From: Formosa undariae
Lineage (GTDB): Bacteria > Bacteroidota > Bacteroidia > Flavobacteriales > Flavobacteriaceae
Assembly (NCBI RefSeq): GCF_042427615.1
Contig: NZ_JBHMEZ010000012.1
Location: forward strand, 802,976-866,975
Length of the DNA stretch: 64,000 nt
Direction of reading: 5' to 3'
Of this stretch, positions 27,625-36,991 are shown piece after piece; positions within the stretch are counted from its first letter, which is position 1; each line of letters starts with the position of its first letter. The notes beneath the pieces were generated by a model. That model searched no databases. It saw only the letters and a list, made by a program, of their open reading frames with translations, and had not been told where the DNA came from. The translations under genes were made by a program, and so were the position numbers.

Positions 27625-27866
27625 TCAAACAATTTTCACCAAAATTCTTCAAGTATTAAATAGCATTGAACCAATAAATTCCTTTTTAGTTTACATACGC
27701 AAACCTAAATTATCAGACAAAGCATTGATTTATAAAAACCTAACCTTTGAATTTATGGGTATAGATAGCGAATCTCAATTATTTAGAATCTTAAAGTCCA
27801 TATTGGTTTCTTAAAATAAAATGTTCTGATTATAATAAAAGGAAGCGTAAATTATTTTATACTGAA
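27625..27866 (+). pseudogene. IS982-family transposase fragment, N-terminal part only
   Basis: Reads KILQVLNSIEPINSFLV, then IRKPKLSDKALIYKN, then LTFEFMGIDSESQLFR up to a stop; EFMGIDSE-QLFR is a characteristic IS982 segment. It is less decayed than the copy at 25.8 kb over this part, and the homology between the two copies continues a little past the stop and then ends. The middle and C-terminal blocks are absent. Confidence 0.8.
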
Positions 27867-27918
27867 GACAAAACGCAGACTTGGATATTAACAATAAGTC
27901 CTAAACCAAAAAAAGATA

Positions 27919-28698
27919 TTATACCTCCTTAAAAGTTTGATCTTCCATTTTGATGCTTTGAATTGCAAAAAGATAAAAGCACAGAAATCCGACAAGCATC
28001 AATAAATAGCACACGATATTTAATATAACCACATCTGAAGGATAATAGATAGCATATTGAATTAGTTCTGAAAACACGACACATAGTGTGCCGATAAATA
28101 AAAGAGAAGCTTTCTTATTTTCTCTATATAAATAATTTATAAAAGAGACATTTAATAGAACTAAAATAACCAAATTGTAAGAAAACTCTAAAATAATAGA
28201 TACTATACTTTCTTCCAAAGGAACACTAGCTTCCTCTTTAACAGTGACCAATGTATCAGAGGTTACTCTAAAGAAATAATCTCTAGAAGTTTCCCAATTT
28301 AATAATGTAAATAGCACATAAGAATTTAATAGCAATAGTATAATAATTGTAAGATTAAAGCGAGGTACAACACCTTTAAAAGGAATATCTTTTAATACTT
28401 CAAAAATTAAAAACATATAGGCTGATATATACAGGATATTACCCAAATAGTAATGAAAATGTTCATACACACTACTAATATCTACAAAAATTAAAAGATG
28501 AGCCAGAGAATACAAAACTAAAAAGCTAGTAAAATAAGGCATTTTATTTTCGCCAGTAATCAGGTAAAAGACAGAAATAACGGGTATAGTTAGTGCCGCT
28601 ACCGCTTCAGAATAAGCAAAAAGAGAAGCATATTCCGTAACCACATATAACACACTTAATAACAATAATAGTAATAATAAAAAATGTATTTTTCTCAT
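27919..28698 (-). CDS. Eight-helix membrane protein, paralogue C
   Basis: 259 residues from the ATG at 28698 (MRKIHFLL), aligned with A and B. The same eight-helix plan is kept, with the most substitutions in helices 1-2 and in the loop at about 137-167. Unlike A and B it has no IS982 sequence upstream; a TATATTTG -7 element lies at 28721-28728 with TTG 21 nt further. It is probably the ancestral position, next to ligA. Function unknown. Confidence 0.7.
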   Translation of the reverse strand: MRKIHFLLLLLLLLSVLYVVTEYASLFAYSEAVAALTIPVISVFYLITGENKMPYFTSFLVLYSLAHLLIFVDISSVYEHFHYYLGNILYISAYMFLIFEVLKDIPFKGVVPRFNLTIIILLLLNSYVLFTLLNWETSRDYFFRVTSDTLVTVKEEASVPLEESIVSIILEFSYNLVILVLLNVSFINYLYRENKKASLLFIGTLCVVFSELIQYAIYYPSDVVILNIVCYLLMLVGFLCFYLFAIQSIKMEDQTFKEV

Positions 28699-28720
28699 AA
28701 ATCCATTAACTTCAACTTTA

Positions 28721-28752
28721 CAAATATAAGCATCATGTCTCTTTGTTTGCAA
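28721..28752 (-). promoter_or_regulatory. Promoter of paralogue C
   Basis: Minus-strand TTG (28750-28752), 21-nt spacer, TATATTTG (28721-28728); leader of about 20 nt. Confidence 0.5.
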
Positions 28753-28784
28753 GTATAGCTAATACTCAACTAATTATTAGTAAA

Positions 28785-30785
28785 TTATACAACTTTTAAT
28801 AGTGAAAGAAAATCATTCTCCGATAAAATTTCAATACCAAGCTCCTCTGCTTTCGTACGTTTGCTTGGTCCCATTTTGTCTCCAGCAATAACAAAAGTTG
28901 TTTTAGAAGAAATTGAACTTCCTACTTTTCCGCCATTGTCTTCAATCATTTTTTTAAGATCATTACGAGACACGGTTGTAAAGACTCCCGAAACCACAAA
29001 TATCTTTCCAGCTAACGAGTCAGACTGATTAGCTAATGCTTCTTCCGAAATTTCTAAAGTAACACCGAAACCTTTTAACCTATCAATAATATTTTGATTT
29101 TGTTCTGATTGAAAAAACTCCACAACACTCTTTGCTATCTTTATTCCAATTTCATCAACATTTACTAAAACTTCTTCTGTAGCTTCTGCAATCTTATCGA
29201 TGAATTTAAAATGCTTTACAAGTTTTTTAGCAACCGTTTCTCCAACATATCGAATTCCCAATGCATACAAGACACGCTCAAAAGGGACTTGTTTAGACTG
29301 CTCAATACCCTTAATTAAATTATCTGCACTTTTCTCTGCCATACGTTCTAATGGCAAAACATCTTCTTTTTTTAATTCGAATAAATCTGAATAATTATGA
29401 ATTAATCCTGCATGTACCAATAATGCTACCGTTTCTCCTCCCAAACCATCAATATCCATTGCTTTTCTTGAAATAAAGTGCTGAATTCTACCAATAATTT
29501 GTGGTTTACATCCGTTATAATTCGGACAATAATGCTGTGCTTCTCCTTCTTGTCTCACCAATTCTGTTTGACATTCTGGACAATGCGTAATATAGGCTGT
29601 AGGTTTAGAATCTGCTGGACGTTGTGTTAGATCGACTGCAATAATTTTAGGGATAATTTCCCCTCCTTTTTCTACAAACACCTCATCACCTTCACGTATA
29701 TCTAATTTCGCTATCTGATCGGCGTTATGCAAAGACGCACGTTTAACCGTGGTTCCTGCTAATTCTACAGGCTCTAAATTGGCTACAGGTGTTATCGCTC
29801 CTGTACGCCCTACTTGATATGTAATTTCGTTTAATCGTGTAGATACTTGCTCGGCTTTAAACTTATAAGCAATTGCCCAACGTGGTGCTTTCGCGGTATA
29901 TCCCAGCTCGTCTTGATGCTGAAAACTGTTCACTTTTATTACAACACCATCCGTTTCGTAAGGTAAATCGTGTCTATGTACATCCCAATATTCTATAAAT
30001 TCGAAAACACCATCTATAGAATCTACTAGCTTAGCTACATTTGGCACTTTAAACCCCCAGCTTCTCGCTTGATCTAAACTTTCTTTTTGTGACTGAATAT
30101 TTAAATTTCGGCCAATTATATTATAAAGTAAACATTCTAACGGACGCTTAGCAACTTCACTACTGTCTTGTAATTTTAAACTTCCTGAAGCTGTATTTCT
30201 CGGATTTCGATAAGGCTCCTCGCCAATTTCAATCCGATCTTCGTTCATTTTATTGAAACCGTCAAAAGGCAACACGATTTCTCCACGAATATCGAATTTC
30301 TCAGGAAAATCACCTTTTAATTGTAATGGTACCGATTTTATAGTCTTGATATTTGCTGTCACCTCATCCCCTTGTACACCATCGCCACGCGTTACTGCTT
30401 TAGTCAGTTTTCCATTTTCATAAGTTAAACTTATGGAAGCCCCATCGTATTTTAATTCACAAGTATAAAACACATCGCCATCGACCATTTTTTTAACGCG
30501 TTGTTCCCAAGCCAATAAATCGTCTTTGGAATACGAATTATCTAAAGAATACATACGATAATCATGAACTACGGTATTAAAGTTTTTGGTTATTGTACCT
30601 CCCACTCGATGGGTAGGCGAATTAACATCAAAAAACTCAGGGTGTTTAGCTTCTAGGTCTTGAAGTGTTTTAAGTTTCATATCGAACTCAAAATCACTAA
30701 TATCACTTTCGTCTAAAACGTAATATTTATAATTATAATCGTTTAATTGGTCTCTTAATTGCTGAATCTGTGTTTCAATCGTCAT
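28785..30785 (-). CDS. ligA: NAD+-dependent DNA ligase
   Basis: 666 residues, full length. It seals nicks in replication and repair. The adenylated Lys is K112 in ELKYDGAS; an OB fold, a four-Cys zinc finger (CPEC ... HYCPN.GC), helix-hairpin-helix repeats and a C-terminal BRCT domain (FVVSGVF to the end) follow. It is last in a GNAT-prmC-LOG-ligA operon, 2 nt after the LOG gene. Confidence 0.96.
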   Translation of the reverse strand: MTIETQIQQLRDQLNDYNYKYYVLDESDISDFEFDMKLKTLQDLEAKHPEFFDVNSPTHRVGGTITKNFNTVVHDYRMYSLDNSYSKDDLLAWEQRVKKMVDGDVFYTCELKYDGASISLTYENGKLTKAVTRGDGVQGDEVTANIKTIKSVPLQLKGDFPEKFDIRGEIVLPFDGFNKMNEDRIEIGEEPYRNPRNTASGSLKLQDSSEVAKRPLECLLYNIIGRNLNIQSQKESLDQARSWGFKVPNVAKLVDSIDGVFEFIEYWDVHRHDLPYETDGVVIKVNSFQHQDELGYTAKAPRWAIAYKFKAEQVSTRLNEITYQVGRTGAITPVANLEPVELAGTTVKRASLHNADQIAKLDIREGDEVFVEKGGEIIPKIIAVDLTQRPADSKPTAYITHCPECQTELVRQEGEAQHYCPNYNGCKPQIIGRIQHFISRKAMDIDGLGGETVALLVHAGLIHNYSDLFELKKEDVLPLERMAEKSADNLIKGIEQSKQVPFERVLYALGIRYVGETVAKKLVKHFKFIDKIAEATEEVLVNVDEIGIKIAKSVVEFFQSEQNQNIIDRLKGFGVTLEISEEALANQSDSLAGKIFVVSGVFTTVSRNDLKKMIEDNGGKVGSSISSKTTFVIAGDKMGPSKRTKAEELGIEILSENDFLSLLKVV

Positions 30786-30787
30786 AC

Positions 30788-31369
30788 TTACAATCTGTCT
30801 TTATTTAACCATTTAGGAGCTGGTAAAGGCTTATAATTATTCATTTTTTCTAACAATCCGACTACAGTATCATCAACTACAACGGCATCTAAAATCTCTT
30901 GTTTCAAAAACCCACGTTCCACCATGGTTTTAAAATACGCTATTAAATGATCGAAAAAACCATTAATATTTAAAATACCTATAGGTTTTATATGAAGTCC
31001 TAATTGTCCCCAAGTCGCAATTTCAAAAAACTCATCCATTGTACCAAAGCCTCCAGGAAGGACCATAAACCCATCAGATTTTTCATACATGATTACCTTT
31101 CGCGAGTGCATATTATCGGTTACTATTAATTCCGATAGCTCAGGATGTACAATTTCCTTAGTTTCTAAAAACCCTGGAATAATCCCTAACACATCACCTT
31201 CATAATCTAAAACACCACGAGCTACCTCGCCCATAATTCCGATTTTAGCGGCACCATAAACTAAAGTAATTTCGCGCTCGGCCAAGCCTTTACCTAAGTG
31301 ATAGGCTTCAGATTTAATTTTCGAATCGGTTCCTTCGCTCGAACCACAAAAAACAGCTATAGATTTCAT
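30788..31369 (-). CDS. LOG-family protein (TIGR00730 type)
   Basis: 193 residues. A Rossmann-like fold with the family motif PGGFGTMDEFFE (near residue 100) plus VFCGSSEG at the start and SRKVIMYE before it. LOG proteins cleave the N-glycosidic bond of cytokinin ribotides or other nucleoside monophosphates; bacterial members often act as general nucleotide hydrolases. It overlaps prmC by 4 bases and precedes ligA by 2 nt. Confidence 0.9.
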   Translation of the reverse strand: MKSIAVFCGSSEGTDSKIKSEAYHLGKGLAEREITLVYGAAKIGIMGEVARGVLDYEGDVLGIIPGFLETKEIVHPELSELIVTDNMHSRKVIMYEKSDGFMVLPGGFGTMDEFFEIATWGQLGLHIKPIGILNINGFFDHLIAYFKTMVERGFLKQEILDAVVVDDTVVGLLEKMNNYKPLPAPKWLNKDRL

Positions 31370-32238
31370 ATCTTTTTTATGCCTTTAATCATTCTATTTC
31401 TTTTAAACATATCTTTTCTCAGTTCCACTGCCTTAAAATGATGTTCTATTAATAAGGCCACCATTTCTTCTCCTAAAAACTCATTGATTTCGAAGAATAA
31501 CAGACCGCCTTCTACCAAATTAATTTTTGCAAATTCTGAAATTACTTTATAGAATTTTAGCGGATCGTGATCTTCTACAAATAAAGCCTGATGTGGTTCA
31601 TGATTTAGCACATTCGCTTTCATTTGAAGTTTTTCTTGTTCACGCACATACGGCGGATTAGAGATAATAATATCAAATGGTAACGAGAAATCTGAAACTA
31701 AAGTTGGATCGACATTCAAAATGTCGGCCTGAATAAAATTAACTGTTACGTTATTTAATTCCGCATTGTGTTTTGCAACACCTATGGCATCTTCAGAAAT
31801 ATCGACTCCAAAAACATTAGCGTTTTCAAAGTGTTTTGCTACCGCAATAGCAATGCAACCACTCCCCGTCCCGATATCTAAAATACGTAACGGTTCTTTA
31901 ATTTTATCTAATCCCGATTCTATAATCCACGCCACTAATTCTTCGGTTTCTGGTCTAGGAATTAACACTGCATTATTCACCTGAAATTCCAAACCAAAAA
32001 ACTCAGTCGATTTTAATACATACTGAATAGGTTCATGTTTCTTTAAGGATTCTAAAGCCTCTAAAACAGGAATCGCATCTGCTTCCGAAATACGATATTC
32101 AGGTTCCAAAGCAAGCGTAATGCGTTTGAAGTTGAAATAATAATCGCAAATCATAAAAAAGAAATGGTCTACTTCTGGTTTTTCATAGTCAGCATCTAAT
32201 GCCTCGTGAAATGTATTTTGAATATCTTTTAGTCTCAT
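31366..32238 (-). CDS. prmC: Release factor glutamine methyltransferase
   Basis: 290 residues from ATG at 32238. It methylates the GGQ glutamine of peptide release factors. SAM-binding motif ILDIGTGSGCIAI and the catalytic NPPY (IISNPPYV) are clear; the N-terminal helical domain is present. The ATG shares an ATGA overlap with the upstream GNAT stop, indicating translational coupling; an upstream start at 32265 would overlap the GNAT by more. Confidence 0.93.
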   Translation of the reverse strand: MRLKDIQNTFHEALDADYEKPEVDHFFFMICDYYFNFKRITLALEPEYRISEADAIPVLEALESLKKHEPIQYVLKSTEFFGLEFQVNNAVLIPRPETEELVAWIIESGLDKIKEPLRILDIGTGSGCIAIAVAKHFENANVFGVDISEDAIGVAKHNAELNNVTVNFIQADILNVDPTLVSDFSLPFDIIISNPPYVREQEKLQMKANVLNHEPHQALFVEDHDPLKFYKVISEFAKINLVEGGLLFFEINEFLGEEMVALLIEHHFKAVELRKDMFKRNRMIKGIKKI

Positions 32239-32717
32239 AAATCTTTTATCATCCAAATCGTACACGAATAATGTCCTGTATCGCCCATTGGTCCGTCGAT
32301 ATATTCAAATCCCGATTTCTCGTATAAGCGCATCGCCGATTTCATATAAGGTAGTGTTTCGATATAGCACCGTTTAAATCCTAAATCTCTAGCTTTTTGC
32401 AAACAGGTATCCATCATAGCTTTTCCTGCTCCTTGACCTCTAGCTTCCTCTAAAAAGTACATTTTTTGCAATTCGCAAATATCATCTTCTCCTTTTAGAG
32501 GCCCAATTCCAGCTCCACCAATAATTTTTTCATCAGTATCGACCACAAAATACTCAGAATTTTCAGTATTGTAGGTTTCAGACATATCATCTAAAGCCTT
32601 GTCTTCGTAGGCCGTTCCAACTTTAGGCACACCAAACTCAATCAATACGGTACGAATTAGCGCTGCGACTTGCTGATTATCTTTTGTTTGAATTTCTCTT
32701 ATCACGAAATGGGTCAT
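32235..32717 (-). CDS. GNAT-family N-acetyltransferase
   Basis: 160 residues from ATG at 32717 (MTHFVIREI). The acetyl-CoA loop is in EARGQGAGKAMM, with the C-terminal beta-bulge region GHYSCTIWMI. The longer frame to 32918 would run through ribD on the other strand and is rejected. First gene of the prmC-LOG-ligA operon; divergent from ribD, with 27 bp between starts. Substrate unknown. Confidence 0.88.
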   Translation of the reverse strand: MTHFVIREIQTKDNQQVAALIRTVLIEFGVPKVGTAYEDKALDDMSETYNTENSEYFVVDTDEKIIGGAGIGPLKGEDDICELQKMYFLEEARGQGAGKAMMDTCLQKARDLGFKRCYIETLPYMKSAMRLYEKSGFEYIDGPMGDTGHYSCTIWMIKDL

Positions 32718-32732
32718 CCTCGTTTTTAATCT

Positions 32733-32740
32733 TATTTTTG
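32733..32740 (+). promoter_or_regulatory. -7 element (TATTTTTG) directly before ribD
   Basis: TAnnTTTG match ending 4 nt before the GTG start of ribD; probably leaderless. No TTG at ideal spacing. Confidence 0.5.
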
Positions 32741-32744
32741 TGCC

Positions 32745-33749
32745 GTGAAGATACATGAAAAATACATAAATCGCTGTATAGAAATTGCCAAAAACGGACT
32801 TGGAACTACACGACCAAACCCAATGGTAGGCTGTGTAATTGTAGTTAACAACACCATTATTGGCGAAGGATTTACAAGCCCTTACGGCGGACCTCATGCC
32901 GAAGTAAATGCGATTCAATCGGTTACAGATACATCGCTTTTAAAACAAGCTACTTTATATGTTACTTTAGAACCGTGTTCTCATTTTGGAAAAACGCCAC
33001 CTTGTAGCGACCTCATTATAAAACATAATATTCCAAAAGTGGTAATTGGTACTATAGACGATAATTCGTTAGTTGCTGGACAAGGGATAAAAAAATTAAA
33101 AAACTCGGGATGCGACGTTACTGTTGGTATTTTGGAAGCTGAATGCAAAGCACATCACAAACGTTTCTTTACGTTTCACAATAAAAAAAGGCCATATATT
33201 ATTTTAAAATGGGCAGAATCTGCCGATGGCTTCCTATCTCCAAAAACTAAAGACGAGCAAAAACCGGTATGGATTACAAATATGTATTCTAGGCAATTGG
33301 TACATAAATGGCGCGCCGAAGAGCAAGCCATTTTAGTTGGAGGCAATACCGTTTTACAAGACAACCCAAGTCTAACCATTCGAGACTGGACCGGTTTACA
33401 CCCCACACGAATTGTAATCGATACACATAATAATTTACCTGATAATTTGGCCGTTTTTAACACAACGGCTAAAACCATACGGTTGACAGATGCAGAACTA
33501 GACACCTCACAACCTCTAGCATCTCAAATTTGCGAACGTTTACATGAATACAATATAACGTCTGTAATAATTGAAGGCGGAAGCAAAACACTTCAAACTT
33601 TTATAGATGAAAATCTCTGGGATGAAGCTCGCGTCTTTTACGGCACAAATCAGTTTTTAGAAGGCACAAAAGCACCTTATATAAATGGAAGCTTACTGTC
33701 TGAAACAAAAATATTAAACGATACTTTAAAATATTACACCAATGATTAA
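32745..33749 (+). CDS. ribD: Riboflavin biosynthesis deaminase/reductase
   Basis: 334 residues from a GTG start at 32745. The N-terminal deaminase has the zinc motif PHAEVNAI and PCSHFGKTPPC; the C-terminal reductase has ILKWAESADGF and the IIEGGSKTLQTF segment. It converts the first pyrimidine intermediate of riboflavin synthesis in two steps. A HAD phosphatase gene overlaps its end by 8 bases. Confidence 0.94.
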   Translation: MKIHEKYINRCIEIAKNGLGTTRPNPMVGCVIVVNNTIIGEGFTSPYGGPHAEVNAIQSVTDTSLLKQATLYVTLEPCSHFGKTPPCSDLIIKHNIPKVVIGTIDDNSLVAGQGIKKLKNSGCDVTVGILEAECKAHHKRFFTFHNKKRPYIILKWAESADGFLSPKTKDEQKPVWITNMYSRQLVHKWRAEEQAILVGGNTVLQDNPSLTIRDWTGLHPTRIVIDTHNNLPDNLAVFNTTAKTIRLTDAELDTSQPLASQICERLHEYNITSVIIEGGSKTLQTFIDENLWDEARVFYGTNQFLEGTKAPYINGSLLSETKILNDTLKYYTND

Positions 33750-34356
33750 AACAATAATATTCGATTTTGGCGATGTATTTATCAACTTAGATAAAGTCGG
33801 TGCTCTTGAAAATGCTTTACTTAATTTTAAACTAGACAGCATTCCAGAAGACTTAACCCATATTAATAGTCTATATGAAATGGGCCTGATGGATACCTCT
33901 GAGTTTGTAGAGTTTTACGAATCGTCTTTTCCAGATGTAAAGTCTGATAAAATTCTAGAAATATGGAACTCTATCTTAAAAGATTTCCCACATCATCGAT
34001 TAGAATTTTTAAAATCACTTTCTGAAAGCAAGAAATACAAATTGATACTATTAAGCAACACCAACGATTTACATATCGAGTTTGTAAAAAGTTATGTTCC
34101 GTTTTTCAATGAATTTGAAAGTTACTTCGATGTGTTCTACTTATCACACGAAATCAATCTAAGAAAACCAAATGCTGATATCTACGAATTTGTTTTAAAG
34201 CAAAACAACCTAGTAGCTTCTGAAACGTTATTTGTGGACGACTTAACCGAAAACACTTCTGCTGCAGAGAAACTAGGCATCCACACTTGGAATATCGATC
34301 CAGAAACAGAAGATGTTACTACGTTATTTGAAACTAAGAAAGAACTATTTAGCTAA
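33742..34356 (+). CDS. HAD-superfamily phosphatase
   Basis: 204 residues. Motif I is IFDFGDVFINLD (nucleophile Asp near residue 7), motif II LLSNTND, motif III Lys in LRKPNADIY and motif IV VDDLTEN. It is translated in overlap with ribD, and some HAD enzymes dephosphorylate the riboflavin-pathway intermediate or FMN, so a riboflavin link is a reasonable inference but not proven. Confidence 0.88.
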   Translation: MIKTIIFDFGDVFINLDKVGALENALLNFKLDSIPEDLTHINSLYEMGLMDTSEFVEFYESSFPDVKSDKILEIWNSILKDFPHHRLEFLKSLSESKKYKLILLSNTNDLHIEFVKSYVPFFNEFESYFDVFYLSHEINLRKPNADIYEFVLKQNNLVASETLFVDDLTENTSAAEKLGIHTWNIDPETEDVTTLFETKKELFS

Positions 34357-34359
34357 TAT

Positions 34360-34968
34360 TTGGAAGTACTAGACACATACAAAACCATTTTAAAACCATC
34401 TGAAGAAACACTGTTCAAAGAAAAGAACAGTAAGTTTTTTGGATATGCGTTTCCTGTTAAAACAGAAGATGACGTAAAAGGGCACCTGGAAACCATAAAA
34501 AAGCAACATCATTCTGCAAGGCATTGGTGTTATGCATATCAAATAGGAACAGAAACCATTGCTTATCGGGCAAACGACGATGGCGAACCTAACAATTCTG
34601 CGGGAATGCCTATTTATGGACAAATTCAATCTTTCGATGTCACCAACGTTTTAATAATTGTTGTCCGTTATTTCGGAGGCGTTAAATTAGGCGTTGGCGG
34701 ATTGATTGGCGCTTACAGAACTTCTGCCCAATTAAGTTTGGAGGCTTCAAAAATTGTAGAACGCACCATTAATATAGAATACCTTATTGTTTTCGATTAT
34801 AAAAACATGAATAAGGTAATGCGAACGATTAAAGAGAAAAATTTAAATGTTATAGATCAGAAATTAGAACTCCATTGTGAGCTTACAATTTCTGTTAGAA
34901 AAAAAGATGCTGAAACTGTTTTTAATAGTTTCAGCATTCTTTATGAAGTTGAAATTAAAGAACTGTAA
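34360..34968 (+). CDS. YigZ/IMPACT-family protein
   Basis: 202 residues from a TTG start at 34360, 3 nt after the HAD stop; no upstream alternative exists within that gap. The N-terminal IMPACT domain shows KNSKFFGYAFPV, GEPNNSAGMP and VVRYFGGVKLGVGGL; a ferredoxin-like C-terminal domain follows. The family is widespread and its biochemical role is unclear. Third gene of a ribD-HAD-YigZ operon; converges with a thioesterase gene. Confidence 0.9.
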   Translation: MEVLDTYKTILKPSEETLFKEKNSKFFGYAFPVKTEDDVKGHLETIKKQHHSARHWCYAYQIGTETIAYRANDDGEPNNSAGMPIYGQIQSFDVTNVLIIVVRYFGGVKLGVGGLIGAYRTSAQLSLEASKIVERTINIEYLIVFDYKNMNKVMRTIKEKNLNVIDQKLELHCELTISVRKKDAETVFNSFSILYEVEIKEL

Positions 34969-34970
34969 GG

Positions 34971-35369
34971 TTATTCAGGTATAAGATCTAATATATATTT
35001 CGGACATTTCATTGGTCGCTTTGTCTCCATATTAATAAAAGCCAAAACAGTGTTCGCTAAAACTAATATTTCGCCTTTTTGATTTGTAATTTCGAAGTCA
35101 AAATCGATCTTTACAGTAGGGTTCTTTTTTAGTATGGTTTTTACTTTAATTACCTCATCATAAAAAGCTGATTTTTTGTAGTTTAAAGACATTGAAATCA
35201 CAGGTAACATAACACCTTGGTCCTCCATTTCTTTATAAGACACTCCTAACGAGCGTAACCACTCAGTCCGCGCCATTTCTAGATATAACGCATAATTACC
35301 ATGATGTACAACTCCCATCTGATCCGTTTCACCATATCGCACTCTTATTTCTATTTCGTCAATTATCAT
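34971..35369 (-). CDS. Acyl-CoA thioesterase (YbgC-like, 4HBT hot-dog fold)
   Basis: 132 residues. The hot-dog signature TDQMGVVHHGNYALYLE contains the catalytic Asp near residue 16. It hydrolyses acyl-CoA thioesters; substrate length cannot be read. It converges with yigZ, 2 nt apart, and is divergent from dnaA, a neighbourhood often seen in flavobacteria. Confidence 0.9.
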   Translation of the reverse strand: MIIDEIEIRVRYGETDQMGVVHHGNYALYLEMARTEWLRSLGVSYKEMEDQGVMLPVISMSLNYKKSAFYDEVIKVKTILKKNPTVKIDFDFEITNQKGEILVLANTVLAFINMETKRPMKCPKYILDLIPE

Positions 35370-35551
35370 AATAAAATTTGATTATTTTTTCGTACATTAT
35401 AAAGCAGGTTAAACATGAGGAAAAAAATCTTAAAATTCAATAGCTGAGCATTTTTTTTTTAAGATATTTGTTCACATATTTGTCAAACCAAAAAACGAGG
35501 GATATTTTCAATTATCCTTTTAACATTAACAAAGAAATCTTTTAAATTATA

Positions 35552-36979
35552 ATGAGTGTAACTGCGCAATCGGTATGGAATAACTGTCTTGAATTTATAA
35601 AAGATAATATCCAACCGCAAGCTTATAAAACATGGTTTGAGCCAATCGCCGCAGTTAAATTAACGGACAATGCTCTAAGCATACAAGTACCTAGTAAATT
35701 TTTCTACGAGTGGCTAGAAGAGCACTATGTTAAAATTTTAAAAGTAGCCTTGACTAAAGAATTAGGTGAAAAAGCCAAATTGGTTTACATTATTAAAATG
35801 GAAAACACGTATGGTAATAAACAACCTTTTACAGAACGTATTCCTAGTTCTAGCCGATCTGCTGTTAAAGCTCAAGATGTAGATATTCCGCTTAACAATA
35901 AAAACCCAGAATTACGTAACCCGTTTATTATTCCTGGAATTAGAAATGTTAAGATCGAATCACAATTAAATCCAAATTATAGTTTCGAAAACTTTTTAGA
36001 AGGAGATTCTAACCGATTAGCAAGAAGTGCAGGATTAGCTGTAGCGGCGAAACCCGGAGGAACATCTTTTAATCCGTTATTAATTTTTGGAGGTGTTGGT
36101 CTAGGTAAAACACACTTAGCTCACGCTATTGGTGTCGAAATTAAAGATAAGTATCCTGAAAAAACAGTTTTATATATTTCTGCTGAAAAATTCACGCAAC
36201 AATATATAGACTCTGTTAAGAAGAACAACAGAAACGACTTTATTCATTTCTATCAAATTATAGATGTTTTAATTATTGACGACGTTCAATTCTTATCTGG
36301 TAAAACAGGAACGCAAGATGTGTTTTTCCACATTTTTAATCACTTACACCAAAATGGCAAACAAGTTATTTTAACAAGTGATAAAGCGCCTGTCGATATG
36401 CAGGATATTGAGCAACGTTTACTATCACGTTTTAAATGGGGACTTTCTGCAGAATTGCAAAGCCCAGATTTCGAAACGCGTGTTTCTATATTAAACAACA
36501 AATTATATCGTGACGGTGTAGATATGCCTATGGATATTGTTGAATATGTAGCGAAACATATTAAAACAAACGTTAGAGAATTAGAAGGTGCCATTATCTC
36601 ATTAATTGCACAGTCGTCTTTCAATAAAAAAGAAATTACTATAGACCTTGCTAAGCAAATTGTTGAAAAATTTGTAAAGCACACGAAACGTGAAGTGTCT
36701 ATTGATTACATACAGAAAGTGGTGTCGGATTACTTCCAAATGAATGTAGATACTCTTCAGTCTAAAACAAGAAAACGTCATATCGTGCAAGCGAGACAAT
36801 TGGCTATGTTTTTTGCTAAGAAATACACTAAAGCCTCTTTAGCAAGTATTGGCTCACAAATTGGAAAACGTGACCATGCTACTGTACTTCATGCTTGTAA
36901 AACTGTCGATAATTTATCGACTACAGACAAGCAATTTAAGAAGTACGTTGAAGATATTACAAAAAAGTTGTCAGTTTAA
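35552..36979 (+). CDS. dnaA: Chromosomal replication initiator DnaA
   Basis: 475 residues. Domain I spans about 1-90, a linker follows, and the AAA+ domain has Walker A GGVGLGKTHLAHA (near 178) and Walker B LIIDDVQFL; domain IV carries the DnaA-box-binding motif GKRDHATVLHA. It initiates replication at oriC. I saw no cluster of consensus DnaA boxes in the 180 bp upstream, so the origin is not obviously here. A phosphatase follows after 12 bp. Confidence 0.96.
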   Translation: MSVTAQSVWNNCLEFIKDNIQPQAYKTWFEPIAAVKLTDNALSIQVPSKFFYEWLEEHYVKILKVALTKELGEKAKLVYIIKMENTYGNKQPFTERIPSSSRSAVKAQDVDIPLNNKNPELRNPFIIPGIRNVKIESQLNPNYSFENFLEGDSNRLARSAGLAVAAKPGGTSFNPLLIFGGVGLGKTHLAHAIGVEIKDKYPEKTVLYISAEKFTQQYIDSVKKNNRNDFIHFYQIIDVLIIDDVQFLSGKTGTQDVFFHIFNHLHQNGKQVILTSDKAPVDMQDIEQRLLSRFKWGLSAELQSPDFETRVSILNNKLYRDGVDMPMDIVEYVAKHIKTNVRELEGAIISLIAQSSFNKKEITIDLAKQIVEKFVKHTKREVSIDYIQKVVSDYFQMNVDTLQSKTRKRHIVQARQLAMFFAKKYTKASLASIGSQIGKRDHATVLHACKTVDNLSTTDKQFKKYVEDITKKLSV

Positions 36980-36991
36980 AACACAATTACA

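Noticed and set aside
25684..28785. CRISPR array or phage in the repetitive 25-28 kb region
   Set aside because: The repeats are whole-gene tandem duplications and IS fragments; there are no regularly spaced short repeats and no phage genes.
32718..32918. 67-residue N-terminal extension of the GNAT gene
   Set aside because: It lies antisense to the start of ribD and is not part of the acetyltransferase fold; the ATG at 32717 gives a normal GNAT length.
35370..35551. oriC next to dnaA
   Set aside because: No cluster of DnaA boxes or AT-rich 13-mer array was seen in the short spacer, so an origin cannot be supported.
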